64,000 bases of DNA from Lentilactobacillus kefiri (GTDB taxonomy: Bacteria; Bacillota; Bacilli; Lactobacillales; Lactobacillaceae): positions 1 through 64,000 of the forward strand of contig NZ_BJVK01000004.1 in assembly GCF_007989105.1 (NCBI RefSeq). Reading direction: 5' to 3'. Below are positions 51,937-61,211 of the stretch, in pieces; position 1 is the stretch's first letter, and the number at the start of each line of letters is the position of its first letter. Made by a program: the position numbers and the translations under genes. The notes below the pieces were generated by a model. It did no database searches. It saw only the letters and a program-made list of their open reading frames with translations, and was not told where the DNA came from.

Positions 51937-53133
51937 TTATTTCAGATCGGCCAGAAAGCTTGTGCCGACTCCATTTCCTTTAACGTCAAAGTTATCAAGG
52001 ACCGTTGCTCCAAAATCAGCAAAAGTCTTGCGGACCCCCAGGCTGTCACCCGTCTTCATCGATGGTGAGTAAGCCAGAATTGGGACCATTTCTCTGGTGT
52101 GGTCGGTTCCCTTAAAGCCGGGATCATTTCCATGGTCGGCAGTGATCAACAATAAGTCGTCATCCTTAAGGTTCTTTAAAACCGTGCCCAGTCGTTTGTC
52201 GAAGTCCATCAAGGCCTCACCGAAGCCAATTGGATTTCGACGGTGACCATACATTGCATCGAAGTCGACCAGATTGGTAAAGCAAAATCCGGTGAAGTCT
52301 TCTGCCATCACATGATCAACGTGATCCATGCCATCCATATTACTTTCGTTATGGTAGCCTTTGTCGATCCCATGGCCGGAGAAAATATCATTAATCTTGC
52401 CAATACCCACGGTATGAACGCCGGCTTTCTGCAGGTAATCCAAGTCAGTCAGACCAGTTGGTTCCAAAGTAAAATCATGCCGGTTGGCAGTTCGAGTAAA
52501 GTGATCTTTATCCGGGCCAACGTAAGGGCGGGCAATAATCCGACCAACGGTGTATTCCGGGCCATTAACCAAAGTTCTGGCATACTCACAAATCTTATAC
52601 AATTCCTTGAGTGGAATCACATCTTCATGAGCAGCGATTTGGAGAACCGAGTCACCTGAAGTATAGACGATCAGGTCGCCGGTCTTCATTTGTTGTTCAC
52701 CTAATTCAGCAATAATCTTGGTGCCGGATTCAGGACGATTACCAATGATTTTACGTCCCGAAAATTCTTCAAGCTTTTTGAGAATATCTTCAGGAAATCC
52801 GTTTGGAAATGTATTCAGCGGTTTTTGAACCGGCAGCCCCATCATTTCCCAGTGGCCATCCATACTGTCTTTGCCGGCTGAAGTTTCCTGCATTTTGCCA
52901 TAGTAGCCAATCGGAGCGTCAACCTTGTCGACACCCTCGATCGGTGTTTGGCGCAAGTTGGAAATGCCTAATTTCTGCAGATTTGGAATGTTTAATTTTC
53001 CTTTATAAGCCTCGCCAACATGTCCCAGAGTATCTGAGCCAACATCGTCAAACTTGGCTGCGTCCGGTGCTTCCCCAGTACCGACCGAGTCCATTACAAT
53101 TCCAAAGATTCGTTTGTATTTTTCAACTGTCAT
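51937..53133 (-). CDS. deoB: Phosphopentomutase
   Basis: DeoB converts (deoxy)ribose-1-phosphate to the 5-phosphate, using a two-Mn alkaline-phosphatase fold. [12 protein letters not shown] (with the first metal Asp), [15 protein letters not shown] (phospho-accepting Thr/Ser region) and [19 protein letters not shown] are intact. At 398 aa it has standard length. It follows deoC by 27 bases with GGGGAGG before the ATG. Confidence 0.96.
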   Translation of the reverse strand: MTVEKYKRIFGIVMDSVGTGEAPDAAKFDDVGSDTLGHVGEAYKGKLNIPNLQKLGISNLRQTPIEGVDKVDAPIGYYGKMQETSAGKDSMDGHWEMMGLPVQKPLNTFPNGFPEDILKKLEEFSGRKIIGNRPESGTKIIAELGEQQMKTGDLIVYTSGDSVLQIAAHEDVIPLKELYKICEYARTLVNGPEYTVGRIIARPYVGPDKDHFTRTANRHDFTLEPTGLTDLDYLQKAGVHTVGIGKINDIFSGHGIDKGYHNESNMDGMDHVDHVMAEDFTGFCFTNLVDFDAMYGHRRNPIGFGEALMDFDKRLGTVLKNLKDDDLLLITADHGNDPGFKGTDHTREMVPILAYSPSMKTGDSLGVRKTFADFGATVLDNFDVKGNGVGTSFLADLK

Positions 53134-53160
53134 CGAAATACCTCCCCTAAGACTGGTAAC

Positions 53161-53826
53161 CTAAGATAAAATCTTGGTCGTTGCGCTGACTCCCAATCGA
53201 CTTGCACCGGCACCAATCATTGCCAGAGCTTCTTCACGGGAATGAATGCCACCGGATGCTTTAACACCCAGCTTGGAACCAACTGTCTTTCTCATTAATT
53301 CAACGTTATGAAGAGTTGCTCCCTCGGAACTGAACCCGGTTGATGTCTTCACATAATCGGCACCTGCATTTTCTGAAGCATGACATGCTTTAACAATTTG
53401 ATCATCATTCAGGAATGAAGTTTCGAAAATTACTTTTAACATTTTGTTCTTGGCATGAACAGCTTCTGCCACTGCTTGAATGTCGGCAGTTACATAATCA
53501 AGATTGTCACCAATTAACTCACCAACGTTTAAAACCATGTCGATTTCTTCCGCGCCATCATCAATTGCGGTAATGGCTTCATAAACTTTCGTCTCAGTGT
53601 TGGTGGCTCCTAATGGGAAGCCGACAACAGTAATCGGTTTAACCGTCGTGTCCTTCAGAAGCTCTGCAGCTAGAGGAATCCAGTGTGAGTTAATGCAGAC
53701 AGAAGCAGTATTGTACTTGATCGCTTCTTCACAGGTCTGACGAATGCTGGCCTCAGTTGCGTCTGGCTTTAAGTTTGTGTGGTCTAAATATTTCGCTAAT
53801 TGAGCGGTCGTTAGTTGTTTTGTCAT
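53161..53826 (-). CDS. deoC: Deoxyribose-phosphate aldolase
   Basis: DeoC cleaves 2-deoxyribose-5-phosphate to acetaldehyde and glyceraldehyde-3-phosphate, a class I aldolase with Schiff-base Lys160 (YVKTSTGF). The first TIM-barrel motifs DHTNLKPDAT and VVGFPLGA are intact. At 221 aa it has standard length. It leads the deo operon behind the promoter at 53861-53889, so the operon turns deoxynucleosides into glycolytic intermediates. Confidence 0.96.
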   Translation of the reverse strand: MTKQLTTAQLAKYLDHTNLKPDATEASIRQTCEEAIKYNTASVCINSHWIPLAAELLKDTTVKPITVVGFPLGATNTETKVYEAITAIDDGAEEIDMVLNVGELIGDNLDYVTADIQAVAEAVHAKNKMLKVIFETSFLNDDQIVKACHASENAGADYVKTSTGFSSEGATLHNVELMRKTVGSKLGVKASGGIHSREEALAMIGAGASRLGVSATTKILS

Positions 53827-53860
53827 GGTAATGTAACCCCTTTCATTTCTTTATAGGGAT

Positions 53861-53889
53861 AGTTTACAGGAAAGCAGAACATATGTAAA
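53861..53889 (-). promoter_or_regulatory. deo operon promoter
   Basis: On the minus strand TTTACA (53884-53889), a 17-base spacer and TAAACT (53861-53866), giving a start near 53854, about 28 bases before the deoC ATG. Confidence 0.65.
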
Positions 53890-53896
53890 GAGGTTT

Positions 53897-53914
53897 GATG
53901 AAATTTTGTTCTAT
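53897..53914. promoter_or_regulatory. DeoR operator palindrome
   Basis: On the minus strand ATAGAACAAAATTTCATC matches, at 15 of 18 positions, the Bacillus subtilis DeoR operator ATTGAACAAAATTTCAAT as I recall it. It spans about -60 to -43 relative to the predicted start, the position reported in Bacillus. Confidence 0.75.
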
Positions 53915-53934
53915 CCTGTGAAATAGTGATCGTT

Positions 53935-53973
53935 GTATATAAAAGGAACCCCCGATGCCAGTGACATCGGGGG
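53935..53973 (-). terminator. opuA operon terminator
   Basis: CCCCCGATG (53949-53957) and CATCGGGGG (53965-53973) pair perfectly; the minus strand continues into TTCCTTTTAT. Confidence 0.8.
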
Positions 53974-54021
53974 ATAAACAAGAATCAATTTGATATTTTA
54001 TTTGGTCCGAAGATCAATTTT

Positions 54022-54924
54022 TCACTTTAAATCTTCGATTGTATTGATATTCTTCATATAGGTTGGGACGGCAAGACCAACCTTGGCGCCATGGAGATTG
54101 ACACCTAAATCATCAAACTTGCCCTTATAGTCTTTGTAGTAAAGTCCTTGGGTTGTTGGCAACCAAGCGCTGACCATTCCGTCAGCGGCACTTGTGGCAA
54201 TTGAAGCCCACAATGGCTGAACTTCCATTGCTTGGATCTCAACTTTATAACACAGAGAACGGAGCACATTCGCAACAACGTTGGTCGAAGCGATTTCTGA
54301 ATCCCAGGCAACATATGTTAACTTGATCGATTGTCCGTGAACATGTTTGATGCCTTTAGTCCAAGTACCAACCTGCTTTGGGTTTGCCTTAATCCACTCT
54401 TTGGCAGCCTTATGCGGATCTTCACCATTGTTGACTTTAAGCATCACATCAGCCATTTGTTTGGGCTTCCAGTTGAAGCGGTTCAACATTTCGTAAGCCT
54501 CGGGCTTATCTTGTTTCAGGCCTTTTCGAACGATGGTGTGAATATCCTCTACTTTACCATAAACGTTCTTTGGATCCTTCAAGAACTTCAAGTTGTACTT
54601 CGTGAACATCCAGTGCGGTGTCCACCCGGTAACAACAATCGGTTGGTGATTTTTAATTGCTTTGCCCAGGGTACTGGTCATAGCAGCGGTAGAGCTGGTT
54701 TGCAACTGCCATTTATCGTCGTTCAGTCCATAAGCTTTCATGGCTTTTTGGGTACTGGACATGATCCCGGCGCCCGCTTCAATCCCAGTAATCGTGTAGT
54801 TAATCTGTTTGCCAAGGCTCTCATTGGGATTGTACTTGGCCGGCTTACTGCCACAGCCTGACAGGAGAATTATCGAGAAGAACAACGCAACTGTTAAGAG
54901 AAATTTATTGTTGATTTTTCGCAT
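54022..54924 (-). CDS. opuAC: Glycine betaine/proline ABC transporter substrate-binding lipoprotein
   Basis: A 300-aa lipoprotein (signal about 1-23, lipobox LSGC) with the OpuAC fold; it binds compatible solutes outside the cell. INYTITGIEAGAGIMSSTQKAM near the start (first 20 residues are typical) and Trp-bearing segments such as VVTGWTPHWMFTKY fit the aromatic betaine cage. It lies 12 bases after the permease gene. The protein itself looks intact, though the permease in front is interrupted. Confidence 0.92.
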   Translation of the reverse strand: MRKINNKFLLTVALFFSIILLSGCGSKPAKYNPNESLGKQINYTITGIEAGAGIMSSTQKAMKAYGLNDDKWQLQTSSTAAMTSTLGKAIKNHQPIVVTGWTPHWMFTKYNLKFLKDPKNVYGKVEDIHTIVRKGLKQDKPEAYEMLNRFNWKPKQMADVMLKVNNGEDPHKAAKEWIKANPKQVGTWTKGIKHVHGQSIKLTYVAWDSEIASTNVVANVLRSLCYKVEIQAMEVQPLWASIATSAADGMVSAWLPTTQGLYYKDYKGKFDDLGVNLHGAKVGLAVPTYMKNINTIEDLK

Positions 54925-54936
54925 AATAACCCCTTT

Positions 54937-55788
54937 CTATGACTTAGGGACTTTGGTTCGGTTAATCGCTTGGGTAATCCGGTCAAGAATGATGGCAAGG
55001 ATAACAATTGCCAAACCAGCGGCGAATCCACCACCAGCATCATTTCGACCAACCGCAAAGTAGACCTTGTTTCCAAGACCCATTGCACCAATCATTGAGG
55101 CAATAACCACCATCGAAAGTGACAGCATCATGCTTTGATTGACGCCGGCCATCAACGTTGATTTAGCCAGTGGCAGCTGAACTTTAAACAGCTTTTACCA
55201 CCCGGTTGAACCATATGAATCCGCAGCCTCTATCAAATCATTGGGTACTTGACGAATCCCCAAGTTGGTCATTCGAACTGTCGGTGGCATTGCGAAAATC
55301 ACAGAGGCAATGACCCCTGGGACCATTCCGATACCAAAGAATGCAACGGCTGGAATTAAATAAGCAAAGGCTGGCATTGTCTGCATGAAATCCAAAATCG
55401 GCTTATTAATCACCGCAAATACCCTTGATTTAGCCATCCAAATACCAAGTGGTACACCAATCACTAACGCAATCAGGCTGGATGTGAGAACCAACGTCAA
55501 GGTTTGGGTCATGTCACGCCAAAATCCCTGGTTCCAAATGTACAACAGACCAATCGCTTCAAAGATCAATAAAGTCCAGTGCTTGGTGTTTCGATTTAAC
55601 CAGTACGTGGCACCCAGAACAAGTAACATGAACAGCCAGATTGGCAGGACATCAAAGACCCATTGAAAACCACTGATAATGCCACCAATGAAGTTGGTCA
55701 CACCATTGAAGAAGCCTTCGAATCCGGCCAGCCAGTCAACAAACTTATCAATCCAGGATGAAACTGGTAATTGAGGAATGTTATTCAT
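54937..55788 (-). pseudogene. opuAB: Glycine betaine ABC permease OpuAB, interrupted by an in-frame stop
   Basis: The gene should encode about 283 aa with six to seven helices. Codon 198 is TAA (55195-55197), and the frame stays open and homologous on both sides: EAADSYGSTGW before and [17 protein letters not shown] after. In relatives the position holds Gln (CAA), so a single C-to-T change explains the stop. It falls inside the cytoplasmic EAA loop that docks the ATPase, and removes the last 85 residues with two or three helices. The first 197 residues (55195-55788) and the tail ORF (54937-55155) are otherwise undamaged, suggesting a recent event or a sequence error. Uptake by this system should fail if real. 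Confidence 0.85.
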
Positions 55789-56980
55789 CTTCTGTCACCT
55801 CATTTCCTGAAATGGCACCCAACACAGCACCACGGATGATGATTCCCAATAAATGATGGTTCTCGTCAACCACCGCAAAGGGAATCGGGGTCTGAGAGAT
55901 TGTTTCCATGATTTGCGTAATCGGAGTATCCGGTGATGTGGTTGGCACATCAGTTTGGACAACCGACATCAAATCAGGATTTTTCTGTTTAATGAGTCCC
56001 ATCACGTGGTCGGCGTCAGCAACCCCCACAAACTCACGCTTGCTATTCACAACGTAAACAGAAGAAATTTCATTTTCACGCATTCTACGCATGGCAATTC
56101 TTGGACCATCTTTATCAATGTTGACAAAGGTGGGTCGAATCATAACGTTAGCCGCGGTTAAGACCTTGGTCCGGTCAACATCCTCGATGAATTTTTCAAC
56201 ATACGCATCGGCAGGTTGAGTCAGGATCTCTTCAGGGGTTCCTGTCTGAACAATCTCACCGTCTTTCATGATCATAATTCGATCACCAATACGCAAAGCT
56301 TCATTTAAATCGTGAGAAATAAAAACGATGGTCTTATGAAGATTTTCCTGTAAATCCAGTAATTCATCCTGCATATCTTTTCGGTTCAACGGATCAAGGG
56401 CGGAAAAGGCCTCATCCATCAACAGGATTTGCGAATCGTTGGCTAATGCTCTGGCCAAGCCAACCCGCTGCTGCATCCCACCGGATAACTGGGTTGGATA
56501 TTGATCGTCATAGCCATGAAGGCCAACAAGTTCCAACGCATCGTGGGCCTTCTTCAGACGCTCATCTTTATCAACGCCCTTAACTTCCAATCCATAAGCC
56601 GTATTTTCAATGATTGTCCGGTTAGGAAACAGTGCAAAGTTTTGAAAGACCATGCTCATCTTATTGCGACGAACATTCAGCAATTCTTTTTTGCTCAAAT
56701 CTGTTAAATTTTCACCATCAATCAACACTTTACCTGAAGTAGGTTCAATTAAACGGTTGATCATTCGAATCATCGTCGACTTACCACTTCCTGATAACCC
56801 CATGATTACGAAGATTTCACCATCATTGACCTCAAAGTTGGCATCGTTAACACCAACCGTTGCACCGACTGATTTTAAGATTTCAGCCTTTGACTTACCC
56901 TGCTTTAATAATTCTTGAGCCCGTGAAATTCGCCGGCCAAAAATTTTGGTAAGATGTTGCACTTGTAATTTTGCTGTCAT
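55781..56980 (-). CDS. opuAA: Glycine betaine/proline ABC transporter ATP-binding protein with CBS domains
   Basis: A 399-aa ATPase: Walker [10 protein letters not shown] (about residues 60-68), signature [15 protein letters not shown], Walker [13 protein letters not shown]. The C-terminal 130 residues form two CBS domains ([34 protein letters not shown]), which in OpuA sense ionic strength. It leads the opuA operon with AAGGAGG before its ATG, and its stop overlaps the permease start by 8 bases. Confidence 0.94.
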   Translation of the reverse strand: MTAKLQVQHLTKIFGRRISRAQELLKQGKSKAEILKSVGATVGVNDANFEVNDGEIFVIMGLSGSGKSTMIRMINRLIEPTSGKVLIDGENLTDLSKKELLNVRRNKMSMVFQNFALFPNRTIIENTAYGLEVKGVDKDERLKKAHDALELVGLHGYDDQYPTQLSGGMQQRVGLARALANDSQILLMDEAFSALDPLNRKDMQDELLDLQENLHKTIVFISHDLNEALRIGDRIMIMKDGEIVQTGTPEEILTQPADAYVEKFIEDVDRTKVLTAANVMIRPTFVNIDKDGPRIAMRRMRENEISSVYVVNSKREFVGVADADHVMGLIKQKNPDLMSVVQTDVPTTSPDTPITQIMETISQTPIPFAVVDENHHLLGIIIRGAVLGAISGNEVTEDE

Positions 56981-57327
56981 GTGCCCCTCCTTATCAATAC
57001 TCGTAATAAATAAAAATCAACCACTCACGGCCACAAGATGTGCGGCTGCAAGTAATTGAACGACATATAAAACCTTAACAAATATTAAGAGTACTTTCAA
57101 ATGATTAGCACAACAGCAAGGATCTACAATTTAAGAGGTGTAACCGATTTGATCCTTGATATGATAAAGAACTAAGCCGTTTGGCGATGGCTCACGCTGA
57201 TTAGTTGCCAGGGTTGCTACTTTTACTTTCACAATGGGATTTCCAGCACGTTTTATAAAATAATTCAACTTTTTTGATTTGAGGCACAAAAAAACGCCAA
57301 AATTCAAGGAATTTTGACGTTCGTCGG
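56981..57327. other. Intergenic region between opuA and rlmD
   Basis: The 347-base gap contains the rlmD terminator (57285-57321) and should contain the opuA promoter, for which no good hexamer pair was found. A minus-strand frame ending at 57132 (IVKVKVATLATNQREPSPNG onward) looks coding-like over about 34-46 codons but has no good ribosome site. Otherwise the region is AT-rich with no gene I can support. Confidence 0.55.
57285..57321 (-). terminator. rlmD terminator
   Basis: AACGCCAAAATTC (57293-57305) and GAATTTTGACGTT (57309-57321) pair with one wobble; the minus strand then reads TTTTTTTG. Confidence 0.85.
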
Positions 57328-58698
57328 TTACTTTTGACGTTCCAAAACGGTAATTGATTCAACGTGCACAGTTTGCGGGAATTGATCGACCGGCTGAATT
57401 GGTTGATTAACCTCATAGCCTTGGTCAGAGAACAATTTGACATCTCGTACCAACGTTGCGGGGTTGCATGAAACGTAAACCACGCGCTTAGGCTGCATCT
57501 TAACCACACTGTCAATCAAGCTGGCGTCAAGGCCCTTACGTGGTGGATCAACAGAAATGACATCAGGCTTTAAGCCATCTTCCTGCCATTTAGCCATCTG
57601 ATCCTCAGCCTTTGCGGCAACAAAATGAACATTGGTTAAATCATTCAGCTTAGCGTTCTTTTTAGCATCTTCAACAGCTTCGGGAACAATTTCAACCCCA
57701 TAAACCTGTTTGGCAATGCGAGCCATTGAAAGAGAAATCGTTCCAATCCCACAATAAGCATCGATCACAACGTCGTCAGCTGATAAATCAGCCTTCTTAG
57801 TTGCCAAATCATAGAGCTTCTCAGTCTGAACGGGATTGACCTGATAAAACGAGCTTGCAGAAATATTAAACTTCAAGCCTAACAGGGTATCTTCAATGGT
57901 ACTCTTTCCGGCCAACACCTTGTTCTTCTTGCCCATCAGAGCATTTGTCTTTTGCGGATTAACGTTTTGAACAATACTCTTTACTTCCGGCAACGACTTC
58001 GTAATCTCGGCGATAATTTCACCACTGCTTGGTAATTTTTCAGTCCGGGTAATTAAAACAATCATCATCTCGTGAGAATAATGGCCACGACGCACCATGA
58101 TGTTTCGAACAACACCCTTGTTAGATTCTTCATCATATGGTTGAACTCGGAATTTACGAAGGATATCACGAACAACGACAATTGCTTCATCAATCTTAGG
58201 ATCTTGAATATAGAAGTCCTCAATTGGTACCAAATCATGAGAATGTTTGCGGTAAAATCCTGTTTGGAGCTTGCCGTTAATCATTCTCACTGGAATTTGA
58301 GCCTTGTTACGGTAATGAGTTGGATCATCCATCCCGATTGTCGGATCCACTTTAACATCCAACTTCATTTTACTGAAGTCAACTTCAATTTGATGTTGCT
58401 TAAACTTCAGCTGAGCATCGTATTTCAAATGCTGCAGAGGGGCAATTCCAGTTTGAGTATAGGCTTTATCCACCAACTCAACCCGGTCCTTGCTCTTCTT
58501 GTTGATTTTGACAACTCGGCCAAAAGCAAAGTTCTTCTTAACCTTGATGACCTTCATTGTCACATTTTCAGTGGGAAGGGCATTCTCAATAAAGATTGGG
58601 AAATCATCAATCTTGGCAACTCCCAAGCCTTGATAGGTCAAATCGCTAATATCAACGTCATAATTCTGGTTTTTTTCTACTGGTACTGATTTTTTCAT
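57328..58698 (-). CDS. rlmD: 23S rRNA (uracil-5-)-methyltransferase RlmD/RlmCD type
   Basis: A 456-aa SAM-dependent methyltransferase making m5U in 23S rRNA. An N-terminal TRAM domain (about 1-65, DLTYQGLGVAKIDDFPIFIENALP region) is followed by the catalytic domain with DAYCGIGTISL, SVDPPRKGLD and VSCNPATLVRD holding the nucleophilic Cys. The Fe-S cysteines normally found before LQHLKY are missing (TQTGIAPLQHLKY). The 456-aa length is normal. It follows dagK by 77 bases containing a terminator. Confidence 0.92.
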   Translation of the reverse strand: MKKSVPVEKNQNYDVDISDLTYQGLGVAKIDDFPIFIENALPTENVTMKVIKVKKNFAFGRVVKINKKSKDRVELVDKAYTQTGIAPLQHLKYDAQLKFKQHQIEVDFSKMKLDVKVDPTIGMDDPTHYRNKAQIPVRMINGKLQTGFYRKHSHDLVPIEDFYIQDPKIDEAIVVVRDILRKFRVQPYDEESNKGVVRNIMVRRGHYSHEMMIVLITRTEKLPSSGEIIAEITKSLPEVKSIVQNVNPQKTNALMGKKNKVLAGKSTIEDTLLGLKFNISASSFYQVNPVQTEKLYDLATKKADLSADDVVIDAYCGIGTISLSMARIAKQVYGVEIVPEAVEDAKKNAKLNDLTNVHFVAAKAEDQMAKWQEDGLKPDVISVDPPRKGLDASLIDSVVKMQPKRVVYVSCNPATLVRDVKLFSDQGYEVNQPIQPVDQFPQTVHVESITVLERQK

Positions 58699-58722
58699 TT
58701 ATTCACCTTTTTAATCTTAGAA

Positions 58723-58758
58723 ACAAAAATTGCGAAACGAAAACTTTCGTAACGCAAT
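58723..58758 (-). terminator. dagK (gat operon) terminator
   Basis: AATTGCG (58729-58735) pairs with CGCAATT (58752-58758), with inner ACGAAA/TTTCGT pairing; the minus strand ends in TTTTTG. Confidence 0.7.
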
Positions 58759-58775
58759 TATAACATCTTATTAAA

Positions 58776-59774
58776 CTATTCTTTATCTGGTAGTTTGTCA
58801 ACGCCTTTGACGAAGTTCTTTTCGACTCTCTTCATCTCGTTGGTTTCATCCGAGTAAGCGTCATCTGGGATTTCATCCGTGTTGGCAAAGAATTCAATGT
58901 GCTGCTTAAGATCAACGAAGGTCATCGGTGCGTCACCGCCATATTCACCATCCAAATTGATCTGCATGCGATCATTGACTGGTTTAGCTGTGACCTTGCG
59001 AACCTTTTTATAAATAATTCTGGGATCATCCACATGGCGACCGCCATTAAGGACTTTCGAAGCCAGATGAAGGATTTCTACCAAGTTACTGGTTTTAACA
59101 ATAATCAAGGTGAACTTTCCATCATCCAAAGAGGCATCCGGCACAATTTGTTCGAAACCACCAACTGAATTGGTCAGCGCCAAGAAGAACATTGATGCTT
59201 TACCTTTAAATTCTTCATCGTCGTATTTCAAATCCATCTCAATTGGCTTAATTCGGGGCAATAGTTCTGCTCCACGAACCAGGTAGGCCAAATAGCCAAA
59301 GAAGGTCTTTAAGTCCGAAGGAACATCATAGGTTAACTCGGTTAACAAGCCACCGGCAGCAATGTTGATAAAGTAATTGTCACCTGCGCGGCCGATATCC
59401 ATTCGAATCGTTTGATCTTTTAAGACAACCTTGGCAGCCTCTACCGGATCTTCTCTTGGAATATGCAATGCACGAGCATAATCATTGGTGGTTCCGGCAG
59501 GAATAATCGCCATCTTGGGGCGTTTCTTTAATGGTGCAATCCCATTAACGACCTCATTAATCGTTCCATCCCCGCCTGCGGCAACTACCAATTCAAATCC
59601 ATCTTCAGCAGCTCGACGCGCTTCGTTTTTGGCAGAGTCTTTGGCAGGAGTTGTTGCATAAGCGCTGGTTTCATAACCAGCCTGCTCAAAAATATTTAAA
59701 ATATCGACTAACTTTTGCTTGAGAAGCTCTCTTCCCGAAGTGGGGTTATAAATAACCCGGGCCCGTTTTCGCAT
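58776..59774 (-). CDS. dagK: Diacylglycerol kinase family lipid kinase
   Basis: A 332-aa DgkB-type soluble lipid kinase. The nucleotide-binding motif AAGGDGTINEVVNG (about 65-78) and the N-terminal YNPTSGRE are intact; INLDGEYGGDAP in the C-terminal beta domain is typical. DgkB recycles diacylglycerol released when LtaS uses phosphatidylglycerol, linking it to the LTA cluster at the window start. It lies 15 bases after gatB. Confidence 0.92.
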   Translation of the reverse strand: MRKRARVIYNPTSGRELLKQKLVDILNIFEQAGYETSAYATTPAKDSAKNEARRAAEDGFELVVAAGGDGTINEVVNGIAPLKKRPKMAIIPAGTTNDYARALHIPREDPVEAAKVVLKDQTIRMDIGRAGDNYFINIAAGGLLTELTYDVPSDLKTFFGYLAYLVRGAELLPRIKPIEMDLKYDDEEFKGKASMFFLALTNSVGGFEQIVPDASLDDGKFTLIIVKTSNLVEILHLASKVLNGGRHVDDPRIIYKKVRKVTAKPVNDRMQINLDGEYGGDAPMTFVDLKQHIEFFANTDEIPDDAYSDETNEMKRVEKNFVKGVDKLPDKE

Positions 59775-59789
59775 ATTTATCCTGACTTT

Positions 59790-61211
59790 CTATTTACTCA
59801 TTGAATCTTTTAGCATTTTGTTAATAACTTGTGGGTTAGCTTTCCCATGGGTCTGTTTCATAATCTGACCAACCAAGTAACCGATAGCACGATCTTTACC
59901 ATTATGGAAATCTTCAACTGATTGAGGGTTGGCAGCAACCACTTCATCAACAATTGGTTGAAGCTTGGCAGGATCTGATAATTGAACCATTCCTTTTTCT
60001 TCAACAAACTTCTTAGGCTCTTCACCTTTGGTAATGGCTTTGAAGACTTTCTTAGCCATCTTTGATGAAATAGTGCCATCAGTAATTAATTTGATCATTG
60101 TTGCCAAATGTTCTGGTGTAATCTTGGTGTCCTGCAATTCAACCTGGTTGTCGTTCATGTAGGCATTGACATCACCTTGCAGGTAGTTGGCAGCCAACTT
60201 GGCAGCCGCACCGGCAGCAATCATCTTATCGAAGAAGTCGGACATTTCCTTGGTCTGGGTGATAACCATTGCATCGTAATCGGTAATTCCCAATTCATTG
60301 ACATAGCGTTCACGACGCTTGGCAGGTGGTTCTGGAAGTTCTTTTGCAATCGAATCGATCCAGTCTTGTGAAATAGTCAATGCTGGTAAATCTGGTTCTG
60401 GGAAGTAACGGTAGTCATCGGAACCTTCCTTAACACGCATCAATTCCGTTTGACCAGTTGTTTCATCAAAACGTCGGGTTTCTTGCTGAATAGTCCCACC
60501 GGACATAATAACTCGTTGTTGACGTTGTTCTTCATATTCAAGACTCTTTTTGACATAGTTGAATGAATTAATGTTTTTCATTTCAACTTTGGTACCAAAT
60601 TCTTTTTGTCCAACTGGTCGAATAGAAATGTTGGTATCAACTCGCATTGATCCCTCTTCCATTTTGACATCGGAAATCCCAGTAAACTGGACAATTTGAC
60701 GTAATTGTTCCAAATAAGCGTATGCTTCATCAGGTGAAGTAATATCTGGTTTTGATACGATTTCAATTAAAGGTGTGCCTTGACGGTTTAAATCAACGAA
60801 TGAATGCTCAGATTCATGAGTGTTCTTTCCGGCATCCTCTTCAATATGCATTTCTGCAATTCCAATTTTCTTCTTTTGGCCGTCAACTTCTACCTCAACC
60901 CAACCATCATGAGCAATTGGTTTCTCAGATTGAGTGATCTGATAAGCTTTTGGATTATCAGGATAGAAATAGTTTTTTCGATCAAAGTGGGGATTTTTTT
61001 CAATTGTGGCATGTAATGCCAAGCCAGCCATAATTCCGTCATGAACAACGCCTTTATTAGTGGTTGGCAAGACACCAGGATATCCCCAATCAATCACGTT
61101 GGTGTTTGAGTTGGGTTCGTCACCAAATTCTACAGGAGAAGGACTAAAGATTTTAGAGTGGGTCTTTAACTCCACGTGCACTTCAAGCCCGATAGTGGTT
61201 TCAAAATTCAT
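59790..61211 (-). CDS. gatB: Aspartyl/glutamyl-tRNA amidotransferase subunit B
   Basis: GatB binds Glu-tRNA(Gln)/Asp-tRNA(Asn) and activates the misacylated residue with ATP for amidation. [20 protein letters not shown] at the start, the [10 protein letters not shown] segment, and the C-terminal YqeY-like tail ([16 protein letters not shown] region) fit a 473-aa GatB. Its ATG overlaps the gatA stop by one base. Confidence 0.96.
   Translation of the reverse strand: MNFETTIGLEVHVELKTHSKIFSPSPVEFGDEPNSNTNVIDWGYPGVLPTTNKGVVHDGIMAGLALHATIEKNPHFDRKNYFYPDNPKAYQITQSEKPIAHDGWVEVEVDGQKKKIGIAEMHIEEDAGKNTHESEHSFVDLNRQGTPLIEIVSKPDITSPDEAYAYLEQLRQIVQFTGISDVKMEEGSMRVDTNISIRPVGQKEFGTKVEMKNINSFNYVKKSLEYEEQRQQRVIMSGGTIQQETRRFDETTGQTELMRVKEGSDDYRYFPEPDLPALTISQDWIDSIAKELPEPPAKRRERYVNELGITDYDAMVITQTKEMSDFFDKMIAAGAAAKLAANYLQGDVNAYMNDNQVELQDTKITPEHLATMIKLITDGTISSKMAKKVFKAITKGEEPKKFVEEKGMVQLSDPAKLQPIVDEVVAANPQSVEDFHNGKDRAIGYLVGQIMKQTHGKANPQVINKMLKDSMSK

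Noticed and set aside
54331-54861. Plus-strand frame of 176 codons opposite opuAC
   Set aside because: Antisense to a conserved binding protein; no start signal.
54937-55155. The 72-codon frame after the opuAB stop as an independent gene
   Set aside because: It is in the same frame as opuAB and continues its homology, so it is the severed C-terminus and not a new gene.
57201-57515. Minus-strand frame of 104 codons overlapping the rlmD end
   Set aside because: Out-of-frame reading of the rlmD 3' end through its terminator; the composition is Trp/Cys/Ser-rich and not protein-like.
58072-58689. Plus-strand frame of 205 codons opposite rlmD
   Set aside because: Antisense to a conserved methyltransferase; no ribosome site and odd composition.
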